64,000 bases of DNA. It comes from JAVVXB01 sp036651815 (GTDB taxonomy: Bacteria > Bacillota > Clostridia > Christensenellales > CAG-138). Positions 30,551-39,159 of the stretch are shown here, piece after piece. The first letter of the stretch is position 1, and each line of letters begins with the position of its first letter. A program made the translations under genes and the position numbers. A model generated the notes under the pieces. That model had not been told where the DNA came from. It did not search any database and was given only the letters and a program-made list of their open reading frames with translations. Location: the NCBI GenBank assembly GCA_036651815.1, contig JAVVXB010000013.1, positions 6,792 to 70,791 of the forward strand, read 5' to 3'.

Positions 30551-31783
30551 TTATCCTTTGCAGATGCGTTCCATTGCAAGAACGGTATTTTCACGGGTTG
30601 CAAATGCCGTCATGCGCAGATATCCTTCACCGGCTGCGCCAAAACCGGCTCCGGGTGTACCAATCACATGATACTGCGTTAGCAGTGTATCATAAAAAGC
30701 CCAGCTATCACCATTGGGGACTTTGAGCCAGATATAGGGCGCATTGATCCCGCCATAGACTGTGTAGCCGGCCATTGTTAGATTTTCGCGGATAATGCGC
30801 GCATTTTCCATATAATCCGCCACGACTCCAAGAACTTGCTGATAGCCTTCATCCAGATAGGCAGCTTCCGCTCCGCGCTGGGTGATGTAGGAAACACCGT
30901 TAAACTTCGTTGCGGCACGGCGCGCCCAAAGATCATGCAGTGAGACAATGTTGCCAAAGGTGTCCTTGGCAACCAGAGCTCTTGGCACGACGGTATAGGC
31001 GCAGCGTGTACCGGTAAAACCAGCTGTTTTACTCATGCTGCGAAATTCGATGGCACATGTTTCCGCACCAGGAACTTCATAGATGCTGTGGGGCTTATCG
31101 GATTCGGAAATATAGGCTTCATACGCGGAATCGTAAAGAATTAACACTTTATTGGCCAATGCATAGTCCACGAATCTCTTGAGCTGTTCGCGGGTTAGCG
31201 TCATGCCGGTGGGGTTATTGGGATAGCAAAGGTACAGCACATCCACCCGTTCCTTTGGCAGCGCAGGCACAAAGCCGTTTTCAGCATCTGCACGCAGATA
31301 AACAATTTTTTCATATCCGCCTTTTTTAGGATCAAAACGGCCTCCGCGTCCACTCATAACGTTGGTATCTACATAAACGGGATAGACGGGATCCATAACG
31401 GCGACGACGCAGTCCGCTGAAAACAATTCCTGAATATTGCCAACATCGCACTTGGCACCATCGGAGATGAAAATTTCATCCGATTCCAAGTGGATGCCGC
31501 GGGAGAGATAGTCGCGCTTGAGAATCGCTTCTCTAAGAAAATCATATCCGTAATCAGGGCCATATCCATGGAAAGTTTCCGCGCGGGACATCTCGTCGAC
31601 GGCCTTGTGCATAGCATCGATTACAGCGGGCACCAGTGGGCGCGTGACGTCGCCAATACCCATTTTTACAAGGTTGGCCTCAGGATGCTCTTTCTGGAAA
31701 GCGGCAGCGCGCTTCCCGACTTCGGAAAATAAATAACTTCCCTGTAAGAGACTATAATAACCGTTTGCAGTAAACAAGTCCAA
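30551..31783 (-). CDS. dapL: LL-diaminopimelate aminotransferase
   Basis: PLP enzyme that converts tetrahydrodipicolinate directly to LL-diaminopimelate, shortening lysine and peptidoglycan precursor synthesis. The 410-residue length and the motifs fit DapL: NLVKMGIGDVTRPL near 38-51, FHGYGPDYGYDFLRE near 74-88, ISDGAKCDVGN near 107-117, YPNNPTG near 175-181, and the PLP lysine in SMSKTAGFTGTRCAY near 243-257. It heads the minus-strand group with tmk and pfk. No lysine riboswitch or T-box was recognised upstream. Confidence 0.95.
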   Translation of the reverse strand: MDLFTANGYYSLLQGSYLFSEVGKRAAAFQKEHPEANLVKMGIGDVTRPLVPAVIDAMHKAVDEMSRAETFHGYGPDYGYDFLREAILKRDYLSRGIHLESDEIFISDGAKCDVGNIQELFSADCVVAVMDPVYPVYVDTNVMSGRGGRFDPKKGGYEKIVYLRADAENGFVPALPKERVDVLYLCYPNNPTGMTLTREQLKRFVDYALANKVLILYDSAYEAYISESDKPHSIYEVPGAETCAIEFRSMSKTAGFTGTRCAYTVVPRALVAKDTFGNIVSLHDLWARRAATKFNGVSYITQRGAEAAYLDEGYQQVLGVVADYMENARIIRENLTMAGYTVYGGINAPYIWLKVPNGDSWAFYDTLLTQYHVIGTPGAGFGAAGEGYLRMTAFATRENTVLAMERICKG

Positions 31784-32025
31784 ACCTCCCCATTATCAGA
31801 ATTCAAGCAATTATAGCATGACCCTTAAAAACCTGCAAGGACCATCAGAAAATCGACATTCTTATGCAAGCGAAATATAGAAAAATACGATATGGAATGT
31901 AAAACATGGTCGAATACATAGGAAAATCGATGTGATGTGGTCCACGATTGCCATGATGAAGACGTTGAAACTGATTATTTCGCGGGTTGTGACAAGTATA
32001 CTTTCTATTGCGTGGGGGTACGGAT

Positions 32026-34305
32026 ATGGCAACCGAAGCGGAGACGGGAAAAAAGAGTATTCGGCTCTATGTGCGGCGGAATGAGTTTAAGCTCGAACTG
32101 CTGACACTGATTGCCGCAGCATTGTCTGGCAGGGTCTGCCTGTATGGTGATGTTGTACCTTTTGCACTTGCATTTCTTGCGGCTGTTGGCATGTCCGGTA
32201 TGAACGTTCACTATGCGTTTATTGGTGGGATCATTGGCTGTGCGCTGTTACCGTGGCCACTACAGTTGCCGTCCGTGTGTGCGTGCGCGCTGTACTATGC
32301 GCTGTATCTAATCTGGATAAAATGGAAAAAAGACTGCGGTAAGTTTGATAAACTCGTATTGTTGTTTTTGGTTCAAGTAGCACTGATGCCAGTATTCTAT
32401 CGCAATGGTTTAGAGACGGTGTTGCGCGGGTTAATTTCACTTGGCGTTTCTTCCATCTCAGCACTAATCATGCAGAATGCGCTACGCACAGTGCGAACCG
32501 TTGGCAAACGGCATGTGTTGACCGATGGCGAGCAGCTAAGCCTCAGCGCGTTCTTCGGTGTAATTCTACTTAGTGTAACGGATATACGAGCATTTGGATT
32601 TTCGCTGCCCGTGGTATTGCTACTCTTGTTTGCTATGATTGCATCGTTGGCGCGGGGCATTGCAGGTGTTGCCGTATCGGTTGCGTTGGCGGTTGTTTTG
32701 ACAATTGGTGGAGAATTTTCGCTTATTTTTGTTGGCAGCATCGCAGCTTGCACACTTGCTGGCGCTACATTGCGCAGTTTGGATACCTTGGGCGTGATTG
32801 GCGGCTTTGTGGGCTGCAGTCTACTGGTCGGGACCTATGTTTTTACGGCTTCCCATACCATCAATTTGCTGAATCTAGCGGCGGCAGGTGGGATATTTCT
32901 GATGGTCCCGCGGGATTCCATGCTACAGCTTTGTTCCTATCTGGATGCGGAAAAGAACCGCGAGCGCTATGCCCGAAAGGCGATGAAACGCATGCGGATG
33001 TGTACTGCTATGGAGATGCGCCGCGCGGCAAATGTGGTCAATGAGATGGCAAGGCTATATCAACCAGGCGATGTGGGCCAGGAACCGTCCGATGCGTTGA
33101 TGCAGTGGACAGCGCAGGCCGCATATGGGGTCTGCTCGGATTGTCCGCTGAAAAAGCCTTGCTGGAAAGATTGGCAGCGTGCAGCGGAAACTGTCATTGT
33201 GTTGCTGCAGTGCCACGAACGCGGCGAGAGGATTCGCATTCGCAAGCCCTTCGATCCATCCTGCAAGTATATGCAGCAGATTGCCGCTGCCGCATGGCAA
33301 GCGCAAAATCAATATCTTGTGCAGCGCGCCATGAAAAAACAAACGGCAGAACAATATGCCTTTGTAAATCGTCAGCTCATTGGCGTGTGCGATATCATCG
33401 CTCATCTGTCCGAGCGAGTCACACAGGATAAATGGTTGGATGAAGAGCTGGAGCAGATGTTGCTGCGTGGACTTGATCGGCGCGGTTATCGAGTGTTTGG
33501 TGTAGACGCTTTTTTCCCAGATGGGAAGTTGCAGCTGCATGTGCGGTTGCCTGCCAGTATGCTGTATTTCACAGAGACGTTTTCCGGTGCGGTCGAGCAG
33601 ATTTTACGCCGACCCATTCGCATCCTTCATGCAGATATCGACGGAAAGCAGTGCACCTTATTGATGGAGGAAGCGCAGCAATTGACGGCATCCATGGGTA
33701 CGGCAACCATCGCCATCAGCAACAGTGGTATCAGCGGTGACAGCACCGGAGAACGGCGCATGGAGCGCGGGCGAGTGCTGTATGCATTGAGCGATGGTAT
33801 GGGAGCGGGTGTGGAGGCGAAGGGAGAGAGCGATTCAGCGCTTCGATTGCTGTTTGATCTATATGATGCCGGCTTTTCCAGAGATGTTGCACTGGAAAGC
33901 GTGAATAGGCTGTTGCTAGGCCGCAGCGAGGATATGTATGCGACGTTGGATGCGGTCTATGTGGATCTGCGTTCAGGGGAGGCGGAATTTATGAAGTATG
34001 GTGCGCCGCCATCGTTCGTCTACCGTGGCGAAAAGCTGCACACAGTCTGTGCAGAGGCGTTGCCTGCGGGGATTTTACATGAGGCGGTACCGGCGGTTGC
34101 TGTCGCGCAGCTCAAACGCAACGACACGGTTTTGTTGTTTTCGGATGGAGCATTGGACGCGCTTGGCGATTATACCCGGGAAGCCATCGCCGCATCACTG
34201 AAGAGTACACGCACCAGCCAAGAGGCTGCGCAGGCGCTGCTCAATATCGCTTGCGACCGTAAACGTGAGGATGACATGACCGTGATGGTCATCAAGATAG
34301 CGTGA
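32026..34305 (+). CDS. spoIIE: stage II sporulation protein E (membrane PP2C phosphatase)
   Basis: Dephosphorylates SpoIIAA to release sigma-F in the forespore and helps polar septation. The 759-residue protein has about ten membrane helices in residues 25-300, a central region (310-540), and a C-terminal PP2C domain (about 560-755) with YALSDGMGAGVEAKGES, LFSDGALDALGDY and the final EDDMTVMVIKI metal site. ATG at 32026 follows GGGGGT; an in-frame TTG 18 bases earlier is less likely. It is divergent from dapL. Imperfect Spo0A-like boxes occur near 31853 and 31910 but I could not fix the promoter. Confidence 0.94.
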   Translation: MATEAETGKKSIRLYVRRNEFKLELLTLIAAALSGRVCLYGDVVPFALAFLAAVGMSGMNVHYAFIGGIIGCALLPWPLQLPSVCACALYYALYLIWIKWKKDCGKFDKLVLLFLVQVALMPVFYRNGLETVLRGLISLGVSSISALIMQNALRTVRTVGKRHVLTDGEQLSLSAFFGVILLSVTDIRAFGFSLPVVLLLLFAMIASLARGIAGVAVSVALAVVLTIGGEFSLIFVGSIAACTLAGATLRSLDTLGVIGGFVGCSLLVGTYVFTASHTINLLNLAAAGGIFLMVPRDSMLQLCSYLDAEKNRERYARKAMKRMRMCTAMEMRRAANVVNEMARLYQPGDVGQEPSDALMQWTAQAAYGVCSDCPLKKPCWKDWQRAAETVIVLLQCHERGERIRIRKPFDPSCKYMQQIAAAAWQAQNQYLVQRAMKKQTAEQYAFVNRQLIGVCDIIAHLSERVTQDKWLDEELEQMLLRGLDRRGYRVFGVDAFFPDGKLQLHVRLPASMLYFTETFSGAVEQILRRPIRILHADIDGKQCTLLMEEAQQLTASMGTATIAISNSGISGDSTGERRMERGRVLYALSDGMGAGVEAKGESDSALRLLFDLYDAGFSRDVALESVNRLLLGRSEDMYATLDAVYVDLRSGEAEFMKYGAPPSFVYRGEKLHTVCAEALPAGILHEAVPAVAVAQLKRNDTVLLFSDGALDALGDYTREAIAASLKSTRTSQEAAQALLNIACDRKREDDMTVMVIKIA

Positions 34306-34309
34306 GCGT

Positions 34310-35227
34310 ATGACCTTGTCGATCGAACTGTTCCTGCTGGATAATCTGATGATGAATTATCTGACGCTGCGGCTTGCGGGTGTGTTGTTTGGTGGGAAAA
34401 CGCGGCAACTGAACATTGCGCTTGCTTCCGCATTGGGGGCTGTATATGCGCTGCTGTCCATGACTTGCGCACCTTTTCTTTCTTGGATGGCACCAAAACT
34501 ATTGCTGGGAGCAGCCATGGCGCTACCGCTGGCTGTGCCGATGCGCCTGTATCCAAAGGCATTGTTCTGCCTACTGATATCCGCGTGCCTCATGGGCGGC
34601 ATCATGTTTGGACTCACACTGCTGTTGGGTGGAAGTTTTAGCGGCGGAGCATATATTTGTACTGTACCAATACGCGTGGCACTGCTGTCTGCAGTTGCTG
34701 GAGCGCTGTTGCCTCGTGGAATTCTTGCTATTATGCATGCGGTAAAGCAACGCACCGGGCGGGTACGGCTGCGGATTCAACTCAAAGATCGTTTACTGGA
34801 ACTGACAGCGCTGATAGACAGCGGGAACTTGTTGGTGGAGCCGCTTACGGGCAAATCGGTTATAATCGTTCGTCCGGGGTTGCTGCCGGAATGCCATGGA
34901 TGGCCGATTCCCTACCGCACCGTGGACGGGGAAGGAATATTAAACGCGATGCTGCCCATTCAGATATGCGTTTTGATAGCGGGTCAATGGCGAACGTTGG
35001 ATGCGTTTGTGGCAACCTCTCAAAATATGTTTTATGCAGCGGATGCAATCATTGGCAGTGACCTAATCATGGATGAAAGGTGGGAAACGCATGCAGAGAA
35101 TACGGGAAATGCTCCTACGGCTGTACAGGAAAATACTAAATTGGAGACGACAGGAGATCCATTATATTCATTCGGGGGAGACACTGCCCCCACCATTTCC
35201 AGCGGAGCAGGAACAGCAGTGGATTGA
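34310..35227 (+). CDS. spoIIGA: sigma-E processing peptidase SpoIIGA
   Basis: Membrane aspartic protease that cuts the pro-sequence from pro-sigma-E. The 305-residue product has five to six N-terminal membrane helices (about 5-140) and a soluble protease domain with catalytic Asp170 in LIDSGN. The last 45 residues are Thr/Gly/Ala-rich and without homology; their coding DNA is the start of sigE read in another frame, an overlap of 137 bases. The gene begins four bases after spoIIE ends. The substrate pro-sigma-E is encoded immediately downstream. Confidence 0.92.
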   Translation: MTLSIELFLLDNLMMNYLTLRLAGVLFGGKTRQLNIALASALGAVYALLSMTCAPFLSWMAPKLLLGAAMALPLAVPMRLYPKALFCLLISACLMGGIMFGLTLLLGGSFSGGAYICTVPIRVALLSAVAGALLPRGILAIMHAVKQRTGRVRLRIQLKDRLLELTALIDSGNLLVEPLTGKSVIIVRPGLLPECHGWPIPYRTVDGEGILNAMLPIQICVLIAGQWRTLDAFVATSQNMFYAADAIIGSDLIMDERWETHAENTGNAPTAVQENTKLETTGDPLYSFGGDTAPTISSGAGTAVD

Positions 35228-35801
35228 GAGACTTATGCAAGGTGAGAAGGAAGCAAAGAATGCACTGATTGAGCACAATTTGCGGTTGGTCGTGTATATT
35301 GCAAGAAAATTTGAAAATACCGGCGTAGGAATTGAGGATCTGATTTCCATCGGAACCATCGGTCTGATCAAGGCGGTTAATACGTTTGATGCGACAAAGC
35401 GTATTAAGCTTGCAACCTACGCTTCCCGTTGCATTGAAAACGAAATATTGATGCATCTGCGTCGTACGAGCAGACTCAAACTGGAGGTATCGTTTGACGA
35501 GCCGCTCAATGTGGACTGGGACGGAAACGAACTGTTGCTTTCTGATATTTTGGGGACGGATAACGATATCATCAGCCGTGATCTTGAGGATGAAGTGGAT
35601 CGTGAACTGCTTAGGCAGGCACTCATCCGTCTTTCTCCACGCGAAAAGAAGATCGTTGAGTTGCGCTTCGGACTCAATAATCAACCGGAATGCACACAAA
35701 AACAAGTTGCGGATCTGTTGGGCATATCCCAGAGTTATATCAGCCGTCTGGAAAAACGGATAATCCGCCGATTGCAGCGCGACATGCAGCGGATGCAGTA
35801 A
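35091..35801 (+). CDS. sigE: sporulation sigma factor sigma-E (pro-form)
   Basis: Mother-cell sigma factor of 236 residues. A basic amphipathic pro-sequence (about 1-25) precedes [15 protein letters not shown], which aligns with the known cleavage region in Bacillus. Region 2 ([12 protein letters not shown], then [15 protein letters not shown]) and region 4 ([21 protein letters not shown]) are complete. ATG at 35091 is preferred because AAAGGTGGG lies eight bases upstream and it gives the usual length. An ATG at 35073 has no ribosome site. It overlaps spoIIGA and abuts the convergent sigG gene with no gap. Confidence 0.95.
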   Translation: MQRIREMLLRLYRKILNWRRQEIHYIHSGETLPPPFPAEQEQQWIERLMQGEKEAKNALIEHNLRLVVYIARKFENTGVGIEDLISIGTIGLIKAVNTFDATKRIKLATYASRCIENEILMHLRRTSRLKLEVSFDEPLNVDWDGNELLLSDILGTDNDIISRDLEDEVDRELLRQALIRLSPREKKIVELRFGLNNQPECTQKQVADLLGISQSYISRLEKRIIRRLQRDMQRMQ

Positions 35802-36575
35802 CTAAACGAATTTTTGCAGCTGTTTTAGCGCGTTCTTTTCAAGCCGCGACACCTGTGCCTGAGAAATGCCAATCTCGCGGCTGACTTCCATCTGGGTTTT
35901 GCCGATAAAAAAGCGCAGCTTGAGAATGCGCATCTCCCGTTCCGTCAGGTGGGACATACCATCGCTGATAGCGATGCTGTCAAGCCAGTTGGCATCGATG
36001 GTTTTCGTATCGCTCAGTTGATCAATGACGAAGATTGCATCCCCATCATCCCGAAAAATCGGTTCAAACAAGGAGACGGGTTCCTGTATTGCATCCAGCG
36101 CAAACACCACATCCTCTTCAGGAAGCCCAATCTCCTTTGCAATATCCGCAAGTGTTGGCTCGTTTCCGCTGGCTGCCGTCAGGCGATTTCTTGCTTGCAA
36201 GGCCTTATATGCCGTATCCCGCAAAGAACGGCTGACACGGATTGCGTTGTTATCGCGCAGATGCCGTCTGATTTCGCCGATGATCATCGGGACGGCATAG
36301 GTGGAGAAACGCACCTCATGCCGGAGATCGAAGTTATCAATGGCTTTGATGAGCCCGATGCAGCCTACCTGAAAGAGATCGTCCATCTGTTCGTTGCGGT
36401 TGCCGAAACGCTGCACAATAGACAACACCAGCCGAAGATTGCTGCGGATGAATTCTTCCCGAGCCGTTTCATCGCCGGATTTCACTTTCAATAGAAGCGC
36501 CCGCATCTCCTTTGCGGAGAGCATTGGGAGCTTATTTGTGTCTACGCCGCAGATTTCCACTTTGTTAATCGCCAT
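35802..36575 (-). CDS. sigG: sporulation sigma factor sigma-G
   Basis: Late forespore sigma factor of 257 residues. The start NKVEICGVDTNKLP is diagnostic for sigma-G, followed by DDLFQVGCIGLIKAIDNFD (region 2, about 66-84), FSTYAVPMIIGEIRRHLRDN near 91-110, and the helix-turn-helix TQMEVSREIGISQAQVSRLEK near 228-248. ATG at 36575 follows GGAGG at ideal spacing; the longer open frame upstream is not family sequence. In Bacillus sigG follows sigE in the same direction. Here it is inverted, with the two stop codons touching. A forespore-type promoter lies upstream. Confidence 0.95.
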   Translation of the reverse strand: MAINKVEICGVDTNKLPMLSAKEMRALLLKVKSGDETAREEFIRSNLRLVLSIVQRFGNRNEQMDDLFQVGCIGLIKAIDNFDLRHEVRFSTYAVPMIIGEIRRHLRDNNAIRVSRSLRDTAYKALQARNRLTAASGNEPTLADIAKEIGLPEEDVVFALDAIQEPVSLFEPIFRDDGDAIFVIDQLSDTKTIDANWLDSIAISDGMSHLTEREMRILKLRFFIGKTQMEVSREIGISQAQVSRLEKNALKQLQKFV

Positions 36576-36611
36576 GGTTTTCCTCCGTTGCCACTTGAAA
36601 GCTTGTTTTCT

Positions 36612-36641
36612 TATCATTGCCGTGCAAGCGAAAACATATGC
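36612..36641 (-). promoter_or_regulatory. sigma-F/sigma-G type promoter of sigG
   Basis: On the minus strand GCATA (36637-36641) matches the -35 consensus GYWTA, and after exactly 15 bases GGCAATGATA (36612-36621) matches the -10 consensus GGNRANANTW at nine of ten positions. Transcription would begin about 30 bases before the sigG start codon. This fits the known control of sigG by sigma-F and by itself. Confidence 0.7.
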
Positions 36642-36708
36642 TTGAACGGGACAAGAACGCGTCGTAGATTTTGGGAACGGCGACATATAAAGCGGGGAGA
36701 GAACAGCG

Positions 36709-36993
36709 ATGGCAAAGGAAAATCCAACCAGATTCAGGCGACTTTTACGCGCTCTGGATCTGCCGCAGGAAATTGATTTGCACGTGCCAAAGTTTACAAT
36801 GCTTGGCACAAGCGATTTACTGGTTGAGAACCACACCGGTATTTTGCAGTATAGCGATACGCTAGTGCGGCTGATGACGCCAGAAGGCATTGTGCGCATT
36901 ACGGGACATGAACTGACACTTACAGAATTTGGAAGCGAACGCGTTTATTTGCGCGGCCGCATTGATGGGTGGCAGTATGAGGAACGGATCTAA
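36709..36993 (+). CDS. yqfC: sporulation protein YqfC
   Basis: YabP/YqfC-family protein of 94 residues, expressed in the mother cell in Bacillus. The segment LDLPQEIDLHVPKFTMLGTSDLLVENH (split around residues 15-41) and the end LYLRGRIDGWQYE-like VYLRGRIDGWQYEE are typical. GGGGAGAG precedes ATG at 36709. It is divergent from sigG and overlaps yqfD by one base (TAATG). The pair yqfC-yqfD upstream of phoH is conserved in spore formers. Confidence 0.9.
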   Translation: MAKENPTRFRRLLRALDLPQEIDLHVPKFTMLGTSDLLVENHTGILQYSDTLVRLMTPEGIVRITGHELTLTEFGSERVYLRGRIDGWQYEERI

Positions 36994-38162
36994 TGTGGAA
37001 TTCTATACAGGGTTGTGTTATAATTCAGTGCACAGGCAGGAATCCGGAAAGGTTTTTGAATTTATTACGTACCGAGCGCATTCCGGTGATGCAAGTGCAC
37101 AGCAGTGCACGTGGCGAGTTGAATTTGACGATTCACGCAGCAGATTTCAAGCGCATCCGTCCGCTTGTGCGCACTGCAGGATGCAAGGTGCATATTTTAG
37201 GAAGACGCGGCGTGCCGTTCATTCTCTGGCGTTTACGCTGTCGACCTGCATTATGGATTATGATGGCGCTCATGCTGATATCGTTGGCAATTGCGTCAAC
37301 GCGTATCATGCGTATCCGCATAACCGGTCTTGATCGGATTCCGGAGGAAATGATCCTTCGCGCCATCGGTAACGAGGGAATTCATCTGTATGGGCCACTG
37401 CCGGACGATGATTTTCTGGAGATTGCTGCAATGGCGAGGATGTACGATGAACGGATTGCCTGGATTAGCTTTGAAAAAAAAGGCGCGACGTTAATCGTAA
37501 AGGTAACGGAAAAAGAGCCATTAGTCGTCACAGTCGACCCGGCACAACCTTGTGATGTGGTGGCGGTTAAGGACGGTATCATTGTAAATGCCGAAGTGTA
37601 TAAAGGGTATACCAAGCTGAAACCGGGCGATGCTGTTTCGGCTGGTGACATTCTGATTCAGGGGGAGTTTTTTCCAGATACGCCGGAAGTGGTGCTTGAA
37701 CCATTACGCGTGCATGCGCGTGGGCGCATTGTTGCGCAAATAAACTATTTTTCGGAATATGTAGTTGATGGAAAGACGACGGAGCGTGTGGACAGCGGCA
37801 ATCAACATGACTACCGCGCGGTGACCCTATTGGGTTGGACATTGTATGAAACGCCGATGATCTATGAAGATTATGAGATTACCGACGTGAGTAGCCTGCC
37901 ATTAACCAATTGCATGCTGCCAATTTTTATTAAGGCCGGCGTATGCAGAGAGCAGATTCAACGCGCGGCGGTGTTGTCGAAGGCGGAGCGTACAGAGGAA
38001 GCGCTTGTGAACGCTGAGCAATTGGCGTATTTAAAAATTCCAAAGGATGCTTTGATCGTGCAAAAGCTTACGCGTGTGGTGGAGCAGGACGGTGTGACCA
38101 TCGGCATTGTGGGCATTGTAACACAAGAATCCATAGGACTAACAAGGGAGATTGAATCTTGA
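36993..38162 (+). CDS. yqfD: sporulation protein YqfD
   Basis: Membrane protein of 389 residues in the YqfD family, linked to spore formation with YqfC. A soluble N-terminal part (1-80) is followed by one clear membrane helix (about 90-110) and a large domain with POTRA-like features (LDRIPEEMILRAIGNEGIHLYGPL, about 116-139). Further motifs are ERIAWISFEKKGATLIVKVTEKEP and DGIIVNAEVYKGYTKLKPGDAVSAGDILIQGE, each visible in parts. ATG at 36993 overlaps the yqfC stop; the yqfD stop overlaps the phoH start. Confidence 0.9.
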   Translation: MWNSIQGCVIIQCTGRNPERFLNLLRTERIPVMQVHSSARGELNLTIHAADFKRIRPLVRTAGCKVHILGRRGVPFILWRLRCRPALWIMMALMLISLAIASTRIMRIRITGLDRIPEEMILRAIGNEGIHLYGPLPDDDFLEIAAMARMYDERIAWISFEKKGATLIVKVTEKEPLVVTVDPAQPCDVVAVKDGIIVNAEVYKGYTKLKPGDAVSAGDILIQGEFFPDTPEVVLEPLRVHARGRIVAQINYFSEYVVDGKTTERVDSGNQHDYRAVTLLGWTLYETPMIYEDYEITDVSSLPLTNCMLPIFIKAGVCREQIQRAAVLSKAERTEEALVNAEQLAYLKIPKDALIVQKLTRVVEQDGVTIGIVGIVTQESIGLTREIES

Positions 38163-39148
38163 CGGAAGAAGGAGCGCAGTGCGTGCAGCGACAAATACCG
38201 GTAGATGAGATGGACGAGCTCGTCGGACTATTTGGTGTGTTTGATGAAAATCTGAAGGTGATCGAGCGGGAGACGGGCGCGAACATCCATGCCGAAAGCG
38301 ACGGAATCCGCATTGAAGGCGATGCAGAAGCGGTGATGCTGACGGAGGTCGTACTTGAGAAGATGCTGCAGATGCAGCGCAGGGGAGACATCATCAACCG
38401 GAGTCGTGTACGCTATGCGATTGATTTGGCCAAGGATGGCAACGCCGATATGATTGATAAAATCATGGGTGATGTAATTGCCATCACAAACCGTGGGAAA
38501 CAGGTCAAATGCAAGACACTTGGACAAAAGAAATATGTGCAGGCGCTCAAGGAAAGCGAGTTGGTTCTTGGCGTAGGCCCTGCGGGAACGGGAAAAACGT
38601 ATCTTGCTGTGGCCATGGCTGTGCTGGCTTTTAAAAACAAAGAAGTTGAGCGGATTATTCTCACGCGTCCCGCTGTTGAAGCGGGAGAAAAGCTGGGTTT
38701 TTTACCGGGTGATTTGCAGACCAAGGTGGATCCATATCTGCGTCCACTATATGACGCATTACAGGAGTTTCTTGGCTTGGAAACTTACAGGGCGCTGAGT
38801 GAGCGCGGCGTCATTGAGGTTGCGCCCCTTGCTTATATGCGTGGCAGAACGCTCAACAATGCCTATATCATTTTGGATGAAGCGCAAAACTGTAGCAACG
38901 AGCAAATGAAGATGTTTCTAACCCGTTTCGGCGAAGGCTCCCGTGTTGTGGTCACGGGCGATATTACGCAGATCGATCTGCCCAAGGAAAAAAACAGCGG
39001 ACTGGTTCACGCGCTGCAGGTGCTGGATGGGGTGGAAGGCATTCGGATCGTTCGTCTGTCCCAGAAGGATGTCGTCCGTCATGAACTGGTACAGCGTATC
39101 ATTTGTGCATATGAAAAATTTGAAAGAACCGAGAATAAACGAAGATAG
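38159..39148 (+). CDS. phoH: PhoH-like ATPase
   Basis: P-loop NTPase of 329 residues, associated with RNA metabolism in Firmicutes where it neighbours ybeY. The N-terminal 110 residues contain a KH-like segment (VIERETGANIHAESDGIRIEGD, split at about 38-60). Walker A is GPAGTGKT near 140-147, and Walker B is YIILDEAQN near 238-246. The start TTG at 38159 follows AGGGAG and overlaps the yqfD stop. The order phoH-yqfF-ybeY-cdd-era is strongly conserved. Confidence 0.93.
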   Translation: MTEEGAQCVQRQIPVDEMDELVGLFGVFDENLKVIERETGANIHAESDGIRIEGDAEAVMLTEVVLEKMLQMQRRGDIINRSRVRYAIDLAKDGNADMIDKIMGDVIAITNRGKQVKCKTLGQKKYVQALKESELVLGVGPAGTGKTYLAVAMAVLAFKNKEVERIILTRPAVEAGEKLGFLPGDLQTKVDPYLRPLYDALQEFLGLETYRALSERGVIEVAPLAYMRGRTLNNAYIILDEAQNCSNEQMKMFLTRFGEGSRVVVTGDITQIDLPKEKNSGLVHALQVLDGVEGIRIVRLSQKDVVRHELVQRIICAYEKFERTENKRR

Positions 39149-39159
39149 GAAGAGTATTC

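Noticed and set aside
31784..32025. Lysine riboswitch or T-box before dapL, and exact Spo0A sites before spoIIE
   Set aside because: No riboswitch or T-box core found; the Spo0A-like sites (near 31853 and 31910) match only six of seven bases and no correctly spaced promoter was seen.
36576..36899. Upstream extension of sigG into yqfC
   Set aside because: Sigma-G begins with MAINKVEICGVD after a good ribosome site; the upstream residues are unrelated and antisense to yqfC.
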